Source of the DNA: Deltaproteobacteria bacterium
Lineage (GTDB): Bacteria > Desulfobacterota > Desulfarculia > Adiutricales > Adiutricaceae
DNA length: 64,000 nucleotides
Direction: 5' to 3'
NCBI GenBank assembly: GCA_031276865.1
Contig: JAISMF010000106.1
Span: 84,003-148,002, forward strand
The translations under genes were made by a program, and so were the position numbers. Below, piece after piece: positions 35,560-45,677 of the stretch. How positions within the stretch are numbered: position 1 is the stretch's first letter; the number at the start of each line of letters is the position of its first letter. The notes beneath the pieces are model-generated. The model was not told where the DNA came from. It made no database searches and worked only from the letters and a program-made list of their open reading frames with translations.

Positions 35560-36498
35560 ATGAGCTTACCGGACCTTAAAACCGATCTCGGCTTCGTCAC
35601 CCTCGAAAATCCGGTCATGAGCGCCTCCGGCACCTTCGGCTACGGTCTGGAGCTCGCCGATTTCTGCCCGCCGGAGGCTCTGGGGGCGGTCGTCCCCAAG
35701 GGGATATCCCTTAAACCCTGGCCGGGAAACCCCCTTCCCCGGGCCGCCGAGACCGCCGGAGGGCTTTTAAACGCCATCGGGTTGGAAAACATGGGGGTGG
35801 AAAGGTTCCTCTCCGAGGCCCTCCCCCCCCTGAAGGCCAGGGGGGCCAGGGTGGGGGTGAACATCCTGGGGAAGACGGCCGAGGAGTACGCCGAACTCTG
35901 CCGGCGGCTCACAGACGCCCCGGTGGACTTCATCGAACTGAACATCAGCTGCCCCAACCTCCACGGCGGCGGCGGCCTCTCCTTCGGGGCGGATCCGGCC
36001 GCGGCGGGAAGGCTCGTGGCCCTTTCGCGGGAGGCCGCCGGAAAGGTCCCCCTGGTCGCGAAGCTCCCCCCCCTCGTTTCGGATATCGCCCTCCTGGCCA
36101 AAATCTGCGAGGATAACGGCTGCCGGGCGCTCTCGCTCATCAACTCCGTTCCCGCCCTGGCGATCGATCACCGTAGCGGCCGCCCCCTTTTGGGAAACGT
36201 CACGGGGGGCCTCTCCGGGCCCCCCGTGAAACCCTTGGCCTTAAGGCAGGTGTTCGCCGCGGCGTCCGCGGTGAAGATACCCGTAATCGGCCTGGGGGGA
36301 ATATCCACGGCCGCGGACGCTTTGGAGTTCTTCCTGGCCGGGGCCGCGGCCGTCCAGGTGGGCTCGGCCACCCTCGCGGACCCCCGGGCGCCCCTTTCCA
36401 TCCTGGAGGGCGTCCGGGACTTCCTGCGGGAAAGGGGGGAGAACCTGGAGGACTACAAAAAACTCGCCCTCACGGCCGGAAAAGGCCGCCTCCCTTGA
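35560..36498 (+). CDS. pyrD: Dihydroorotate dehydrogenase, class 1B catalytic subunit
   Basis: Oxidises dihydroorotate to orotate in pyrimidine synthesis, with NAD+ through PyrK. The FMN barrel shows ENPVMSASGTFGYG, NAIGLENMGV, ELNISCPN (Cys is the class 1 catalytic base), then GGLSGPPVKPLAL and IGLGGI. Its 312 residues and the presence of pyrK indicate class 1B rather than the membrane class 2 enzyme, consistent with anaerobic life. The ATG has GAGGAAA upstream. Confidence 0.95.
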   Translation: MSLPDLKTDLGFVTLENPVMSASGTFGYGLELADFCPPEALGAVVPKGISLKPWPGNPLPRAAETAGGLLNAIGLENMGVERFLSEALPPLKARGARVGVNILGKTAEEYAELCRRLTDAPVDFIELNISCPNLHGGGGLSFGADPAAAGRLVALSREAAGKVPLVAKLPPLVSDIALLAKICEDNGCRALSLINSVPALAIDHRSGRPLLGNVTGGLSGPPVKPLALRQVFAAASAVKIPVIGLGGISTAADALEFFLAGAAAVQVGSATLADPRAPLSILEGVRDFLRERGENLEDYKKLALTAGKGRLP

Positions 36499-36653
36499 GG
36501 ATAAGGTCGTTTTTTCCGGAAAAACCCCCAAACACGCCTCAGGGCGGACAATCCGCGCCGCCCTCGCTTCAAAACTCCACCCCCCCCTTTTAACCTCGAA
36601 CTTTAACTTCAAAGCGTTTCCGGCTAAAAGAAATCAAGAGGATTTACCAATTT

Positions 36654-38198
36654 ATGGCGAAAATAGAAGAAGCCGGAAAAAGGCGTTCCCTCTTATTCCA
36701 CCTCTCGATCGTTTCCGGGATCCTCTTGATCCTCGCTCTTTTCACCGTCCTTTTCCTCCCCTCGCTTCTTTTAAAGCTCTGGGCGAACCGCTCCTTTGAC
36801 GAACCCGACGCTCTTTTCATCAAGCTGGAGGCCCGGGAGGCCCGGGTCTCGCCCTTTTTAAACGGCTTCACCCTCAAGGGAGTGAAGGCCCATACGGCCG
36901 CCTCCGGAGACAATCCGGCCGCGATCGCCGAGATCAGGGCGGAAAAACTCCAGCGTTTACCCTTTTTAAAGCTTCTTTGCGGCCTGGCCGGCCCGGACGT
37001 TTCCGGGATCCTCCAAGACGGCTCCCTCGTCATCCTCGATTTGCGGCAAAACGAGGCCTTCCTGGGAAATCTCTCCGGAGTCGCCTTAAAACGCCTGGAG
37101 CTTCAGGGCGTGGACGTCCCCAAGGGGGAGGAGAGCTCCTTTGGGGACCTGAGAGCCGCTTTGGTGGAACTGGAGTCCTTCGCGGCCTCGCCCGGCCCGG
37201 ACGCCTCGATCTCCGTTCCCTTTCTGTCTCTCAAGGGCTTGAAAGACGGTTATCTGGAAAGCCTGAGCTTGCGGGGCGTCTCCCTGGAGTACGGGGGCTT
37301 CATTTCCACCGAAATCGGCGAACTGAGCTTGGACCGCTCGGATTTGCGCCTTCCGGCGGAAAATTCCGGAGAGGAGGGGGCCGCGCTCGCGCTAATCGGC
37401 TCCTTTTTCAAAAACACCAAGAACCTGGATCTAAAAAACTTCCAGCTCAAGATCATGGGATCCGATATTTTGCGCCTCTTTGAGCTCGACTATGAAAACG
37501 ACCTCTCCCAAACCCCCGCTCGGGCCTCTTTAAAAATACCCGCCGGCGAAATTGGCGCCGCCGCCTTGTTCATGGCCGGCGAGGCGGGCCCGGAGGCGGA
37601 AAAGTTTTTCGGCGCCCTGGAGTTTCCGCTCGCCTTCGCGCTGGAGCACGCCTACTTCCGCTCGGACGCGGCGGAAAACCTGAGCCTCTCCTTCCAGTCG
37701 CCGGAAAACCTCTCGCTTAGGCTGATCCAGGACTTCGCCCCGGATCCGGGCTGGACGGAGGGGGGGCCCTTTCCCGGCTCCCTCTTGGAAAAGGCCTCCC
37801 TGGGAACGGGAACCCTGGATTTCGAGGACTCGGGCTTCCTTCCGCGGCTGAACGCCCTTTTGGCGGAAGAATGCCGGGAAAGCGGATCCCCCTGCTCGGC
37901 CGCGGAGGCCCTGGAGGCCTTCCTCCGCTCCCGAGATCCCTCGGGGATCTTGGATCTGGAAGCCTTTCTGCGGGATCTGAAAACGCCGGGAAAAACCCCG
38001 TCCCACGCCTCCCTCCGGTGGGAACCCGCCCCGGGCTTCCCCCGGCTGGCGCTGGAACAGGCGGATAACGACCCAGACTACCCGATTTCCGGAGAGTCTT
38101 TGCTGAACAGGCGTGTTTATGCTATATTCGACCAGTTAAACCTTAAAATGAGCGTCGATGGAGGGCCGGACGCGGCTTTGAAACTTTATCCCTTTTAA
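36654..38198 (+). CDS. Membrane-anchored protein, first of four paralogues (A)
   Basis: I do not recognise this family. The 514-residue protein has one N-terminal membrane segment (about residues 14-40) and then an all-soluble, presumably periplasmic part rich in alternating Leu/Asp/Ser beta-like segments with many short LxLxGV repeats, reminiscent of AsmA-type repeats. Its end (DQLNLKMSVDGGPDAALKL) matches the C-terminal motif of the next three related proteins. It lacks a lipobox Cys. The ATG at 36654 has AGAGG upstream. It opens a plus-strand block running to 48867 and follows pyrD by 155 nt. Confidence 0.7.
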   Translation: MAKIEEAGKRRSLLFHLSIVSGILLILALFTVLFLPSLLLKLWANRSFDEPDALFIKLEAREARVSPFLNGFTLKGVKAHTAASGDNPAAIAEIRAEKLQRLPFLKLLCGLAGPDVSGILQDGSLVILDLRQNEAFLGNLSGVALKRLELQGVDVPKGEESSFGDLRAALVELESFAASPGPDASISVPFLSLKGLKDGYLESLSLRGVSLEYGGFISTEIGELSLDRSDLRLPAENSGEEGAALALIGSFFKNTKNLDLKNFQLKIMGSDILRLFELDYENDLSQTPARASLKIPAGEIGAAALFMAGEAGPEAEKFFGALEFPLAFALEHAYFRSDAAENLSLSFQSPENLSLRLIQDFAPDPGWTEGGPFPGSLLEKASLGTGTLDFEDSGFLPRLNALLAEECRESGSPCSAAEALEAFLRSRDPSGILDLEAFLRDLKTPGKTPSHASLRWEPAPGFPRLALEQADNDPDYPISGESLLNRRVYAIFDQLNLKMSVDGGPDAALKLYPF

Positions 38199-38424
38199 CC
38201 CGCCCGGGCGGGCCCCGGGTCCCCGAAACCAGCCCGCCGGACGCGACCGGCGGAAACGCCCCCCGAATCCTCGAACGTCTTAAGAAAAAACTTCAAAGCG
38301 CCTTTCAGCTCGGCCAGGCGCTCCAACCACCCGGCGCTTTAATCCGGAATTCTGGGCCCGGGCTCTTTCCATCCGGCGGATTCGGCTCCGCCGGGCGCTT
38401 TAGCAAGCTCCTTTAAGGATCACC

Positions 38425-40326
38425 ATGCCCCAAAAGACAATACGCTCCTCTCACATATCGATGTTGAAAAAACTCCCCAAGCTTTTCCTCCTCCTCCTCC
38501 TCTGCCACTTCTCTTTAGCCCTCTTTCAAGGCTGCGGGGACGGTAAAAAGGGGGAGGACGCCTGGCTCTCCTTTCAGCTGGCGATGAACCGCTTCTGCGG
38601 GGAAAACGCCTGGAAATCCTCCGGACACTCCTATAAAAACGGCGTGCTCACGGTGGAGAACGTGTCGGCCGACATCGATCTGTCCGGAAAAAACCAAGGA
38701 AACGCCTCCGCCGACAAAGTATCGGTGGCGCCGCTGAGAGCGGACAAGATCGAAGTGAGGGACATCCTCCCCTCCAAAGATATGAAGGAGCTTCTCTCCC
38801 AAGACTCCTGGAACGGAACCGGGGACTTGAAAATAGCGGAGGGCGCCGGAATCTACAGCCTGGCGTCCTTGAAATCCGTAGGAGACGCCTCCTTCGAGTT
38901 CAGCCTGAACTACCTCGGCGCCGAAGGACTGTCTTTGAACGCCGCGGAGCCGACGCCGCTTCCGGGGAAGGCCGGGTTCCTGAAGGCCCTCAAGGTCAAG
39001 ACCTACGCCCTCGAGGGTCTGGAGCTGGATTTCAAGGACCCCCAGCCCGAAGTCGCGTTCACGTTTCTACTCGCCCAGTCCGGGGGAGAGTCTTTGAACT
39101 TCAAGGGTCCCTCCCTCGTGGGCGACCAATCGCTTTTAGACGTCTTCTTCTCCTTGGGCGCCGGAAAGCTCTCCTGGTCGGGCCTAAACCTCAAAGTCAC
39201 CGACAAAAACAACAACCTCTCGGAATTGAACGTGGGCGAGTCTTTAGTGGAGAAGATGGACGGCATAGCCAAATTCGGCGCCTCCGTCACCAAAGACATG
39301 GCCCTCACCGTGCGGCTCGACCATGAGGACTTCGAAACCCTGAAGTTAAAGCTCGCCGCCGTAAACGTCCTGAACTACGACGGGGCGGAATTCATCAAGG
39401 AAAGCTTCGCGAGATTGAACGTGGACGACTTTTCCTCGGCGGCGGAAAACTACTCCGAAATCTACACGGAAGGCCTGCTTTCCCCCACCATGCTGGCCGA
39501 GTTCTTCACCTACCCCTACTCCTTCGACTCGGCCTCTTTCAGCGGCCTGGAAACCGACATCGACGGTTTCGTGATCGGAACGGACAAGGCCGAGTACATT
39601 GGACCCGTGAAGCGGCACGTGGTGCCCAGCTACAAAATCAGCGTGGAGAATTTTTACGTGAAACTCGTCTCGGCGGGGCTCAAGCCGAAGATGAAGGAGC
39701 GGGTGGAGGGCCTGGCGGAGTTCTTCGGCCGCCCTGATCTGCGCCTGGACGCGGCGTTTAATTCAAAATACGATCCCGTAACCGGAGTGGTCCGCTACGA
39801 CACCCCCAAACTAGAACTTCTTGGTCTGGCGTCCATAAGCGGCGCCGTGGAGCTCGCCGGACTCACCCAGTCCCTGGTGGACGAGCTCGCCCAAATCCCC
39901 ATCGAAAAGGCCGAGCGGGTGCTTTTACTCCCCGGCTTTTCCGATTTCGGCTTCAACGAGCTGCGCGTGGAGTTCAAGGGCGGAAAGCTCGCGGACCTCA
40001 TTTTGAATCACAACGCCAGGGAGGCCGGTCTTTCCCGGGCGGCCTACCTTTTGGATCTGATCGAAAGGGGAACAGAGGAGGTGGACAGCCAAATGAACCC
40101 GGACGACTATCCCCAGGGTAACGAGGCGCTTAAAACCGCGCTCGGCGATTTCCTCCGGAACCCCGACTCCGTCACGTTAAGCGCCAAGCCGAATAAAACC
40201 CTGAACAGCGCGAGCTTCTTGACCGCGACCCTCCAGGGGGATAAGGGCGGAGTGAACCTCTTCAACTCGCTGAACATCGAGCTGAGCGTGAACGGAAATT
40301 CCCCCGTGAAAGTGCGGCTGGAATAG
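38425..40326 (+). CDS. Predicted lipoprotein, paralogue B
   Basis: A 633-residue protein of unknown function. A Lys-rich N-terminus and hydrophobic stretch LFLLLLLCHFSLALF lead to a lipobox FQGC, so it should be a lipoprotein. Right after the Cys comes DAWLSFQLAMNRFCGENAW, nearly the same as in paralogue C (DAWLSFQLIMNGLFGEKGW) and related to D. Long alternating beta-like segments follow. Near the C-terminus GFSDFGFNELRVEF and the end NSLNIELSVNGNSPVKVRL are shared with the paralogues. The ATG at 38425 has AAGGA; a second ATG 12 codons on is possible. Confidence 0.75.
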   Translation: MPQKTIRSSHISMLKKLPKLFLLLLLCHFSLALFQGCGDGKKGEDAWLSFQLAMNRFCGENAWKSSGHSYKNGVLTVENVSADIDLSGKNQGNASADKVSVAPLRADKIEVRDILPSKDMKELLSQDSWNGTGDLKIAEGAGIYSLASLKSVGDASFEFSLNYLGAEGLSLNAAEPTPLPGKAGFLKALKVKTYALEGLELDFKDPQPEVAFTFLLAQSGGESLNFKGPSLVGDQSLLDVFFSLGAGKLSWSGLNLKVTDKNNNLSELNVGESLVEKMDGIAKFGASVTKDMALTVRLDHEDFETLKLKLAAVNVLNYDGAEFIKESFARLNVDDFSSAAENYSEIYTEGLLSPTMLAEFFTYPYSFDSASFSGLETDIDGFVIGTDKAEYIGPVKRHVVPSYKISVENFYVKLVSAGLKPKMKERVEGLAEFFGRPDLRLDAAFNSKYDPVTGVVRYDTPKLELLGLASISGAVELAGLTQSLVDELAQIPIEKAERVLLLPGFSDFGFNELRVEFKGGKLADLILNHNAREAGLSRAAYLLDLIERGTEEVDSQMNPDDYPQGNEALKTALGDFLRNPDSVTLSAKPNKTLNSASFLTATLQGDKGGVNLFNSLNIELSVNGNSPVKVRLE

Positions 40327-40564
40327 TTTAATTTCCCGAAATACTTTAATTTGATATTTTTCGGAGGCCTTTCCGGGGGCTCCAAGCCCCCCGAAACTCC
40401 TCCCTAAAAACTTTCACGCGCGCGCGTTCGAGGGAAGGGCGCGGGTCCGCCATAATTCGAGGGCGAAAGGCCCGGATTCGCCATGACCGTTTAAGCTTAC
40501 ACCCGATCCCGTCGGCGACGGACGCCTCGGGGCGCCCCCGAAAACGGGATCCAAGGAGAGCGAT

Positions 40565-42436
40565 ATGTCCACGCCGGAGGGGAAAAAACCCCGTTCTTTC
40601 AAATCCGCCCCGATCCTTCTCCCGCTTATGATCATCCTCGCGGCCGCCTTTCTCGGCTGCGGGGAAAAGGAGACGGAAAACGACGCCTGGCTCTCCTTTC
40701 AGCTGATCATGAACGGGCTCTTCGGCGAAAAGGGCTGGAGCGCGGAGTCCCACTCCTACGCCAACGGCGCCTTGACCGTGACGGGCGTCAAGGCCGAGGC
40801 CGATCCCGGGGAGAAAACCCTCCCCGGGGAGTGGAAAAACCCCATAAGCGTGAAAAGCCTCACCCTGACCGACCTCGCTCCCTCGAAGGATGTCTCCTTG
40901 ATACTATCCTCCCCGAACTGGGAGGGGAAAGAGGACAAGATTCTCGCCTCGCGGCTCGCCCTCAAGGGTCTCGAATCCGGCTGCGAAATCTCCGGGCTGG
41001 CCGCCTCCTTCGCGCTCGAGGCCTTGGAACTCAACCAGTTGACCCTTAAAAAGGCCCCCAATCCCCCCTTCCCCGGGAGGGCGGGCTTCCTGAAATCCCT
41101 GGAAGTGGCCAAGGCGGCCTACCAGGGATTCGTCTTCAAAGGGGTCTCCCCGGGGGAAAACCGGGAGGAGACCACTCTCTTCATCGACTCCTTCTCCCTT
41201 TCCGGCCTCAACTTCCAAGGGAGGGGGCTCCTTGAGGATCAATCCCTTTTAAACGTCATCACCTCCGCCCGGGCCTCCCAAATGGAGTGGGTGAACGTCA
41301 AAGTGGATTTCTCGGACTCCCGCGCCAATAAAGCGTCCTTCCAGGCGGAGTCCTCGGGAGTGACGGGCCAGGACGGGGTGGGGAAATACGCCACGCTTTT
41401 ACTAAAAGACTTCCAGGCCCAGCTGGATCTTCCGGACTACAATCTCCGCTCCACCCGCCTCAAACTCGCCTCCTACGAGTTCCTCAATCTGGACATGTCG
41501 GATTTCTACCGGGACTTCTTCACGGGAGTGGACGGGGACAAGCTTTTAAAAGGCGATCCGGAAGCCCTGGAGCGGCTGGATCGAAACAGCGAAGATAACG
41601 CCGCGGTTTCCCTCCTCTTCGTCCACCCCTCCGCCTTCGACTCCTGGAAGATAAACGGATTCCAGGCGAGTTACAACGGAATCGCCTTCGGCGCCGATCT
41701 GATCGACTGCCAGGGCCCCGTAAAAAGAAACGTCGTGTCGCCTTCGGTGGTGTCGGTTCGGAACCTTTACGTGAACCTCGCGGACACGAGCGGGCTTCCG
41801 GAAGAGTACGCCCGCAAGGTGAAGGAGTTTACGGACGTTTCCGGCGACGCCAACCTCTCCATTAGCGGGGATTTCAAGCTCGACTACGATCCCGCGACCG
41901 GAACCGCCCGCTACGTCTACAACGACTGGAAAGCGGATCCGCTTTTCACCGTGAATCTCGCCGTGGAGTTGAGCGGACTCACCCCGAAGTTCGTCGAAGC
42001 CCTCTCGGAGACGCCCATGAAGAGGGTGGAGGGAATCCTCCTGATCCCGGAGTTTTCCGATTTCGGCCTAAGCGAAATCGACCTCTCCTACCAGGATCGC
42101 TCCATGGTCCCCAAGATCCTAAAGGCCCTGGCCGCGGACCAGGGAAAAAGTCCGGAGGACTACGTCCAGGATCTTATAACCCGCATGGACGCTTTAGCGG
42201 AGGAAGCCTTCCCGGGGGATCCGGAAGTTAAAGACGGCGCCGCCAAGGCCGCCGCGGATTTCCTGGCGGATCCCAAGTCCCTGCGGATAAACGTCAAGCC
42301 GGAGAGTCCCTTCACCTTGGAAACCCTGTTGACGACGACGATCTCTGAAAACGATCTAACGGCCCTCTTGAACACCCTCGGAATCTCCGTTTCCGCCAAC
42401 GAATCCGATCCCCTGCGGCTAAAATTCGGAGACTGA
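40565..42436 (+). CDS. Predicted lipoprotein, paralogue C
   Basis: A 623-residue predicted lipoprotein (hydrophobic MIILAAAFLGC lipobox, Cys about residue 34). It is the closest relative of B: same start after the Cys, GPVKRNVVSPSVVSVRNLYV here versus GPVKRHVVPSYKISVENFYV in B, and PEFSDFGLSEIDLSY near the C-terminus. It has no catalytic motif that I can see. The ATG follows AGGAGAG. The spacing of 238 nt after B and about 220 nt before the next gene suggests gene-by-gene signals rather than tight coupling. Confidence 0.75.
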   Translation: MSTPEGKKPRSFKSAPILLPLMIILAAAFLGCGEKETENDAWLSFQLIMNGLFGEKGWSAESHSYANGALTVTGVKAEADPGEKTLPGEWKNPISVKSLTLTDLAPSKDVSLILSSPNWEGKEDKILASRLALKGLESGCEISGLAASFALEALELNQLTLKKAPNPPFPGRAGFLKSLEVAKAAYQGFVFKGVSPGENREETTLFIDSFSLSGLNFQGRGLLEDQSLLNVITSARASQMEWVNVKVDFSDSRANKASFQAESSGVTGQDGVGKYATLLLKDFQAQLDLPDYNLRSTRLKLASYEFLNLDMSDFYRDFFTGVDGDKLLKGDPEALERLDRNSEDNAAVSLLFVHPSAFDSWKINGFQASYNGIAFGADLIDCQGPVKRNVVSPSVVSVRNLYVNLADTSGLPEEYARKVKEFTDVSGDANLSISGDFKLDYDPATGTARYVYNDWKADPLFTVNLAVELSGLTPKFVEALSETPMKRVEGILLIPEFSDFGLSEIDLSYQDRSMVPKILKALAADQGKSPEDYVQDLITRMDALAEEAFPGDPEVKDGAAKAAADFLADPKSLRINVKPESPFTLETLLTTTISENDLTALLNTLGISVSANESDPLRLKFGD

Positions 42437-42653
42437 AGCGGATACTGGAAAAGCGGCGGCTAAAAAACCAAAACTCCCCCTTCCCCGATCCGTCTTTCGC
42501 TCCCTTGGGAAAAGCCGCCCTTCCGCCCCGTGGAAAAAGCGAGGGGTCGAGCCTTTTTCCCAAAGCGCCTTTCCCGGATCTTTTCCCCCCGGCGTCCCTC
42601 CCCGTTTCCCCCTGGACTAGCGCGTTCAAGGGGGAACTTGGTCGACAATCATT

Positions 42654-45600
42654 TTGGTAAACCTCCGGAAAAATAAAAACCCCCATTACCGGAGGGAGGC
42701 GGACTTTTTTCCCTCCGTCCCCCTTCCGGAAGAAAAAACGCCCTTAAGGGATCCGCGGATCCTGGAGAGCGGAGAGGGGGGGGTTTTCATCGTTTTCCAG
42801 CCCTCTTTAAGGCCCCCGGCGGAACCGATCCTGACCACCGGCATTCTGTACGCCGCCTCCGAAACCGCCTCCGCAACCGCGGCGGAGCCGCGAAACTCCG
42901 CAAAGGCGCCAGGGCCGGCGGCGGAAATGGATCCGCGGGGCTCCGATCCCTCCCTTAGCGCGGGCGAGGGTGGCCGGGAGGAAGACGCTCCCTTGGAGGC
43001 TTTGCGGGAGGCCCCCGCCCGCTATCTCGGAACTTACCAGGGCGGCCTTCTTTTCCTCCTCCCCGAGCTTCCACCTGGATTTCTCGCGAGCGGCGTCCAC
43101 TTGGCCCGACTCGACGGGGAAGCCCCCGCCGAGATCCCCCCGGAGCGCTTCATCCTCTTCGGCCGGGAGCTCTTCCTGGATCCCGCCCGGGGCTGGCTGA
43201 CCGAGGTCTCCAGCGCCAAGGGGAAAAGCCCGGGCCGCTGGGAGAGCCTTTCCCGGGAAGGCTTTCCGGAACCCGGCCTCGCCTTCGTCTCGACAACGGA
43301 ACGCGGATTGAAGGAGACTCTTTTACGGCTTCTTAAATTTCGGGATCTTCAAGAAAACGTCCTCCTGTTAGGCTCCGATCTCTTTTTTTTCGAGGAGCTC
43401 TTGGAAGAGCTTCCGGATAAAGAGGAGCTTTTCTATCCCCACCTCGAGGCCCCGGCGAAACTCTTTCCCCTCTCCGCCGGAAAAATAAAGCTCGACGTGG
43501 AAAAAGACCTGGAGGAAAGAGAGCGGAGGCTTCTTAAAAGCCGAACGGATCTCAGGAACCGGGAAGAGGAGCTGCGATCCAAAATACAGACCCACGTCGC
43601 TTTGAAAACCCTGGAGGGAAACCTGGCCGCCCTCAAAAGCGAGGTGGCCGAAAGGGAAAGGGAGTGGAGGGAGCTGGAGGCGAGCCGCGCCCGCGCCATG
43701 AGGCGCTGGCGGGACGCCCAAAACGAAGCGGAGGATGGAAAACCGGGCGTTTTATCCTTCCTGGTCTCGAAAAAAAAACGCGCCGCGCTTAAAGAGAGGG
43801 AAAGAGAGGCCCGCGAGCGTCTGGAGGCCGGAGAAAGGGCCCTAGGGGGCGCCAGACGGGAAAAAGAGGACTTCGTCAGGGAGGCCCGGGGCCTGCGGGA
43901 GGAGATCCTCAGACTCCGGGGCCAAAGGGAGGGGATCGCCTCCGAGAGGGCGCTGGAAGACGAGCTAAAGGAGACGGAAAGGGAGCTCTCCCAAGTTTCC
44001 GCCGAGCTCACCGAAATCAAACTCCGCCGGGGCCATCCGGGCTTCCAACCGCCGGATTGGTCTTTTTTAAATAAACGCAAAATCTTTCTCTCGCATCCCG
44101 ATCGAAGATCCGACCGCGCCCTTCCCCCGGGCTTCGCCTTCGACCGCGTCGTTTCCCTTTCCCCCCGACTCTGGACCCACGAGTCCCGAAAGAAGCTTTT
44201 GGAGGAGGCCCTGGCGGCCAAAAAAAGCCTCGTGGTCCTAGCCGATTTCAGCCCCCTCTATTTTCGAGGCGAGCCCCCCGCCTCCGGCGGGGGCTCCCCC
44301 TGGAAGTGCTACACGGCCTCCGAAACCCTTTCCGCAAGGGAAATGGAAAGGCGCCCCCTCCTTAAGGTTTTAAGCCCCTCCCACGTCTTCGCGGGCCCCG
44401 GCGGCCGGCCCCTCATCCTTCCGGAGGGCTCCGTTTTAACGGAGGCGGGGGGATTCAAGGCGGAGGGCTCCATCCTCCTCTGCCCCGTCCCCGATCCCCC
44501 GGGCCTCTCCTTCAGGCGCCCGCCGGAGACCGCTCCGGCAAATCCCGTTTCCGCCGTGACGGCCGTCCAGCTGGCCCTCCGCGTCCTCTCCCTCGATTCC
44601 CAGGTAAGCCTCCGGATCGTCGCCCCCTCGGAGACCCAGGGGAGGCTTTTACGGGCCATGCTCCAGGATTTCAAGCTGGAAAACCGGAACTGCCAAGCCG
44701 GCCTTCCCGAGGAGTTGGAATCCCTCCCTCCGGCCGACACGGTCGTCTTGGACTGCGCCCTGGGCCCCCCCCACACCGGCCACCCCCTGGCCAAAGGGGA
44801 CGAGGCCAACAAGTTCGTCCTCAAGGCCCTGGCGCGGGCCAAAAAGACCCTCATCCTCCTGGGTAACGAGGAGCGCCTCGGATCCCTTCCCCCGGAAGGG
44901 GCCCTGGGGGCCCTGTATAGGGAGGCCGCCGGCCGGATCTATCCCGACCGCCGGGCGGGGGCGGACGATCTGCCCTTTCCGGAGGCCGTGGAAAGGGCGC
45001 GGGAATCCATAATCCTGGCGCTCCCCCCCATGGAGCCCCTCTGGTGGAGCCAGCTCTCGCCTAGGGTCCTTTCCGCCTTGCGCCGCGGGGTGAAGGTCAT
45101 GGTCTTCGCCGAGCTGCCCGGTCCGGAAAACCGGGACTACCCGGGAAACGCCATTAGGGAGCTGCGGGTGGCCGGAGCGCTGGTCTTCATCACCCGCGGT
45201 TTTTCCGCCTTCACGGCCGTCCTGGACCAGCGCCGCTTCACCTGGGGCGAGGCGGAGAACCTCCCCGGCCCCGGGGCCTTCAAGGGGCTGCGCTCGGTGA
45301 TCCTCCAGAAAGCCGCCCCGCTCATTTTGGACCTTTTGCAGCTTCCCCTGATCCGGGAAAAATTGGGGCCGGGCGCCTTCCGCAACTGCCCCTCCTGCGG
45401 CTGGCCCTACGTCATCGTGAACCAGGACCGTTTAAAAGGCTTCGGGGATTTCAACTCCCTTAAACTCGGCTGCGTGAACGAAAACTGCCCCGCCCACAAA
45501 AAACCGCGGCCCTTAGACGAGCGCTGGCCCTTTTCCCAGCCGCCTCTCTGCGCGGAGGATAAAAGCACCCCCTACGAGCGCCACCCGCGGGGGAAGCGCG

Positions 45601-45677
45601 CCTACTGGCGCTGCCCCAGGCATCCCGAGGGTCCCTGCCCGCAGTACAGAGTGATCCCCGGAGATCCGGGGAGCTGA
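42654..45677 (+). CDS. Large helicase-like protein without Walker A, with coiled coil, PLD-like region and zinc ribbons
   Basis: A 1,007-residue protein of unknown function. Residues 1-270 have no recognised motif; 280-462 are a long charged coiled coil; 465-760 resemble the C-terminal half of superfamily 1 (Upf1/DNA2-like) helicases, including KALARAKKTLILLGNEERL in the place of motif VI. Residues about 783-870 resemble a PLD domain (IILALPPM, ALRRGVKVMVF), but the HxK motif is not present (GFSAFTAVLDQ). A zinc ribbon follows (Cys912, 915, 940, 945), with more Cys near the end. I find no GxxxxGK[ST], so ATPase activity is unlikely. The start is TTG with weak support; ATG at 42927 is an alternative. 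It lies between paralogues C and D. Confidence 0.6.
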   Translation: MVNLRKNKNPHYRREADFFPSVPLPEEKTPLRDPRILESGEGGVFIVFQPSLRPPAEPILTTGILYAASETASATAAEPRNSAKAPGPAAEMDPRGSDPSLSAGEGGREEDAPLEALREAPARYLGTYQGGLLFLLPELPPGFLASGVHLARLDGEAPAEIPPERFILFGRELFLDPARGWLTEVSSAKGKSPGRWESLSREGFPEPGLAFVSTTERGLKETLLRLLKFRDLQENVLLLGSDLFFFEELLEELPDKEELFYPHLEAPAKLFPLSAGKIKLDVEKDLEERERRLLKSRTDLRNREEELRSKIQTHVALKTLEGNLAALKSEVAEREREWRELEASRARAMRRWRDAQNEAEDGKPGVLSFLVSKKKRAALKEREREARERLEAGERALGGARREKEDFVREARGLREEILRLRGQREGIASERALEDELKETERELSQVSAELTEIKLRRGHPGFQPPDWSFLNKRKIFLSHPDRRSDRALPPGFAFDRVVSLSPRLWTHESRKKLLEEALAAKKSLVVLADFSPLYFRGEPPASGGGSPWKCYTASETLSAREMERRPLLKVLSPSHVFAGPGGRPLILPEGSVLTEAGGFKAEGSILLCPVPDPPGLSFRRPPETAPANPVSAVTAVQLALRVLSLDSQVSLRIVAPSETQGRLLRAMLQDFKLENRNCQAGLPEELESLPPADTVVLDCALGPPHTGHPLAKGDEANKFVLKALARAKKTLILLGNEERLGSLPPEGALGALYREAAGRIYPDRRAGADDLPFPEAVERARESIILALPPMEPLWWSQLSPRVLSALRRGVKVMVFAELPGPENRDYPGNAIRELRVAGALVFITRGFSAFTAVLDQRRFTWGEAENLPGPGAFKGLRSVILQKAAPLILDLLQLPLIREKLGPGAFRNCPSCGWPYVIVNQDRLKGFGDFNSLKLGCVNENCPAHKKPRPLDERWPFSQPPLCAEDKSTPYERHPRGKRAYWRCPRHPEGPCPQYRVIPGDPGS

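Noticed and set aside
42654..45677. Anti-phage defence system based on the helicase/PLD-like protein
   Set aside because: Catalytic motifs appear to be missing and the neighbours are envelope proteins, not nucleases or methylases; kept only as an unusual protein.
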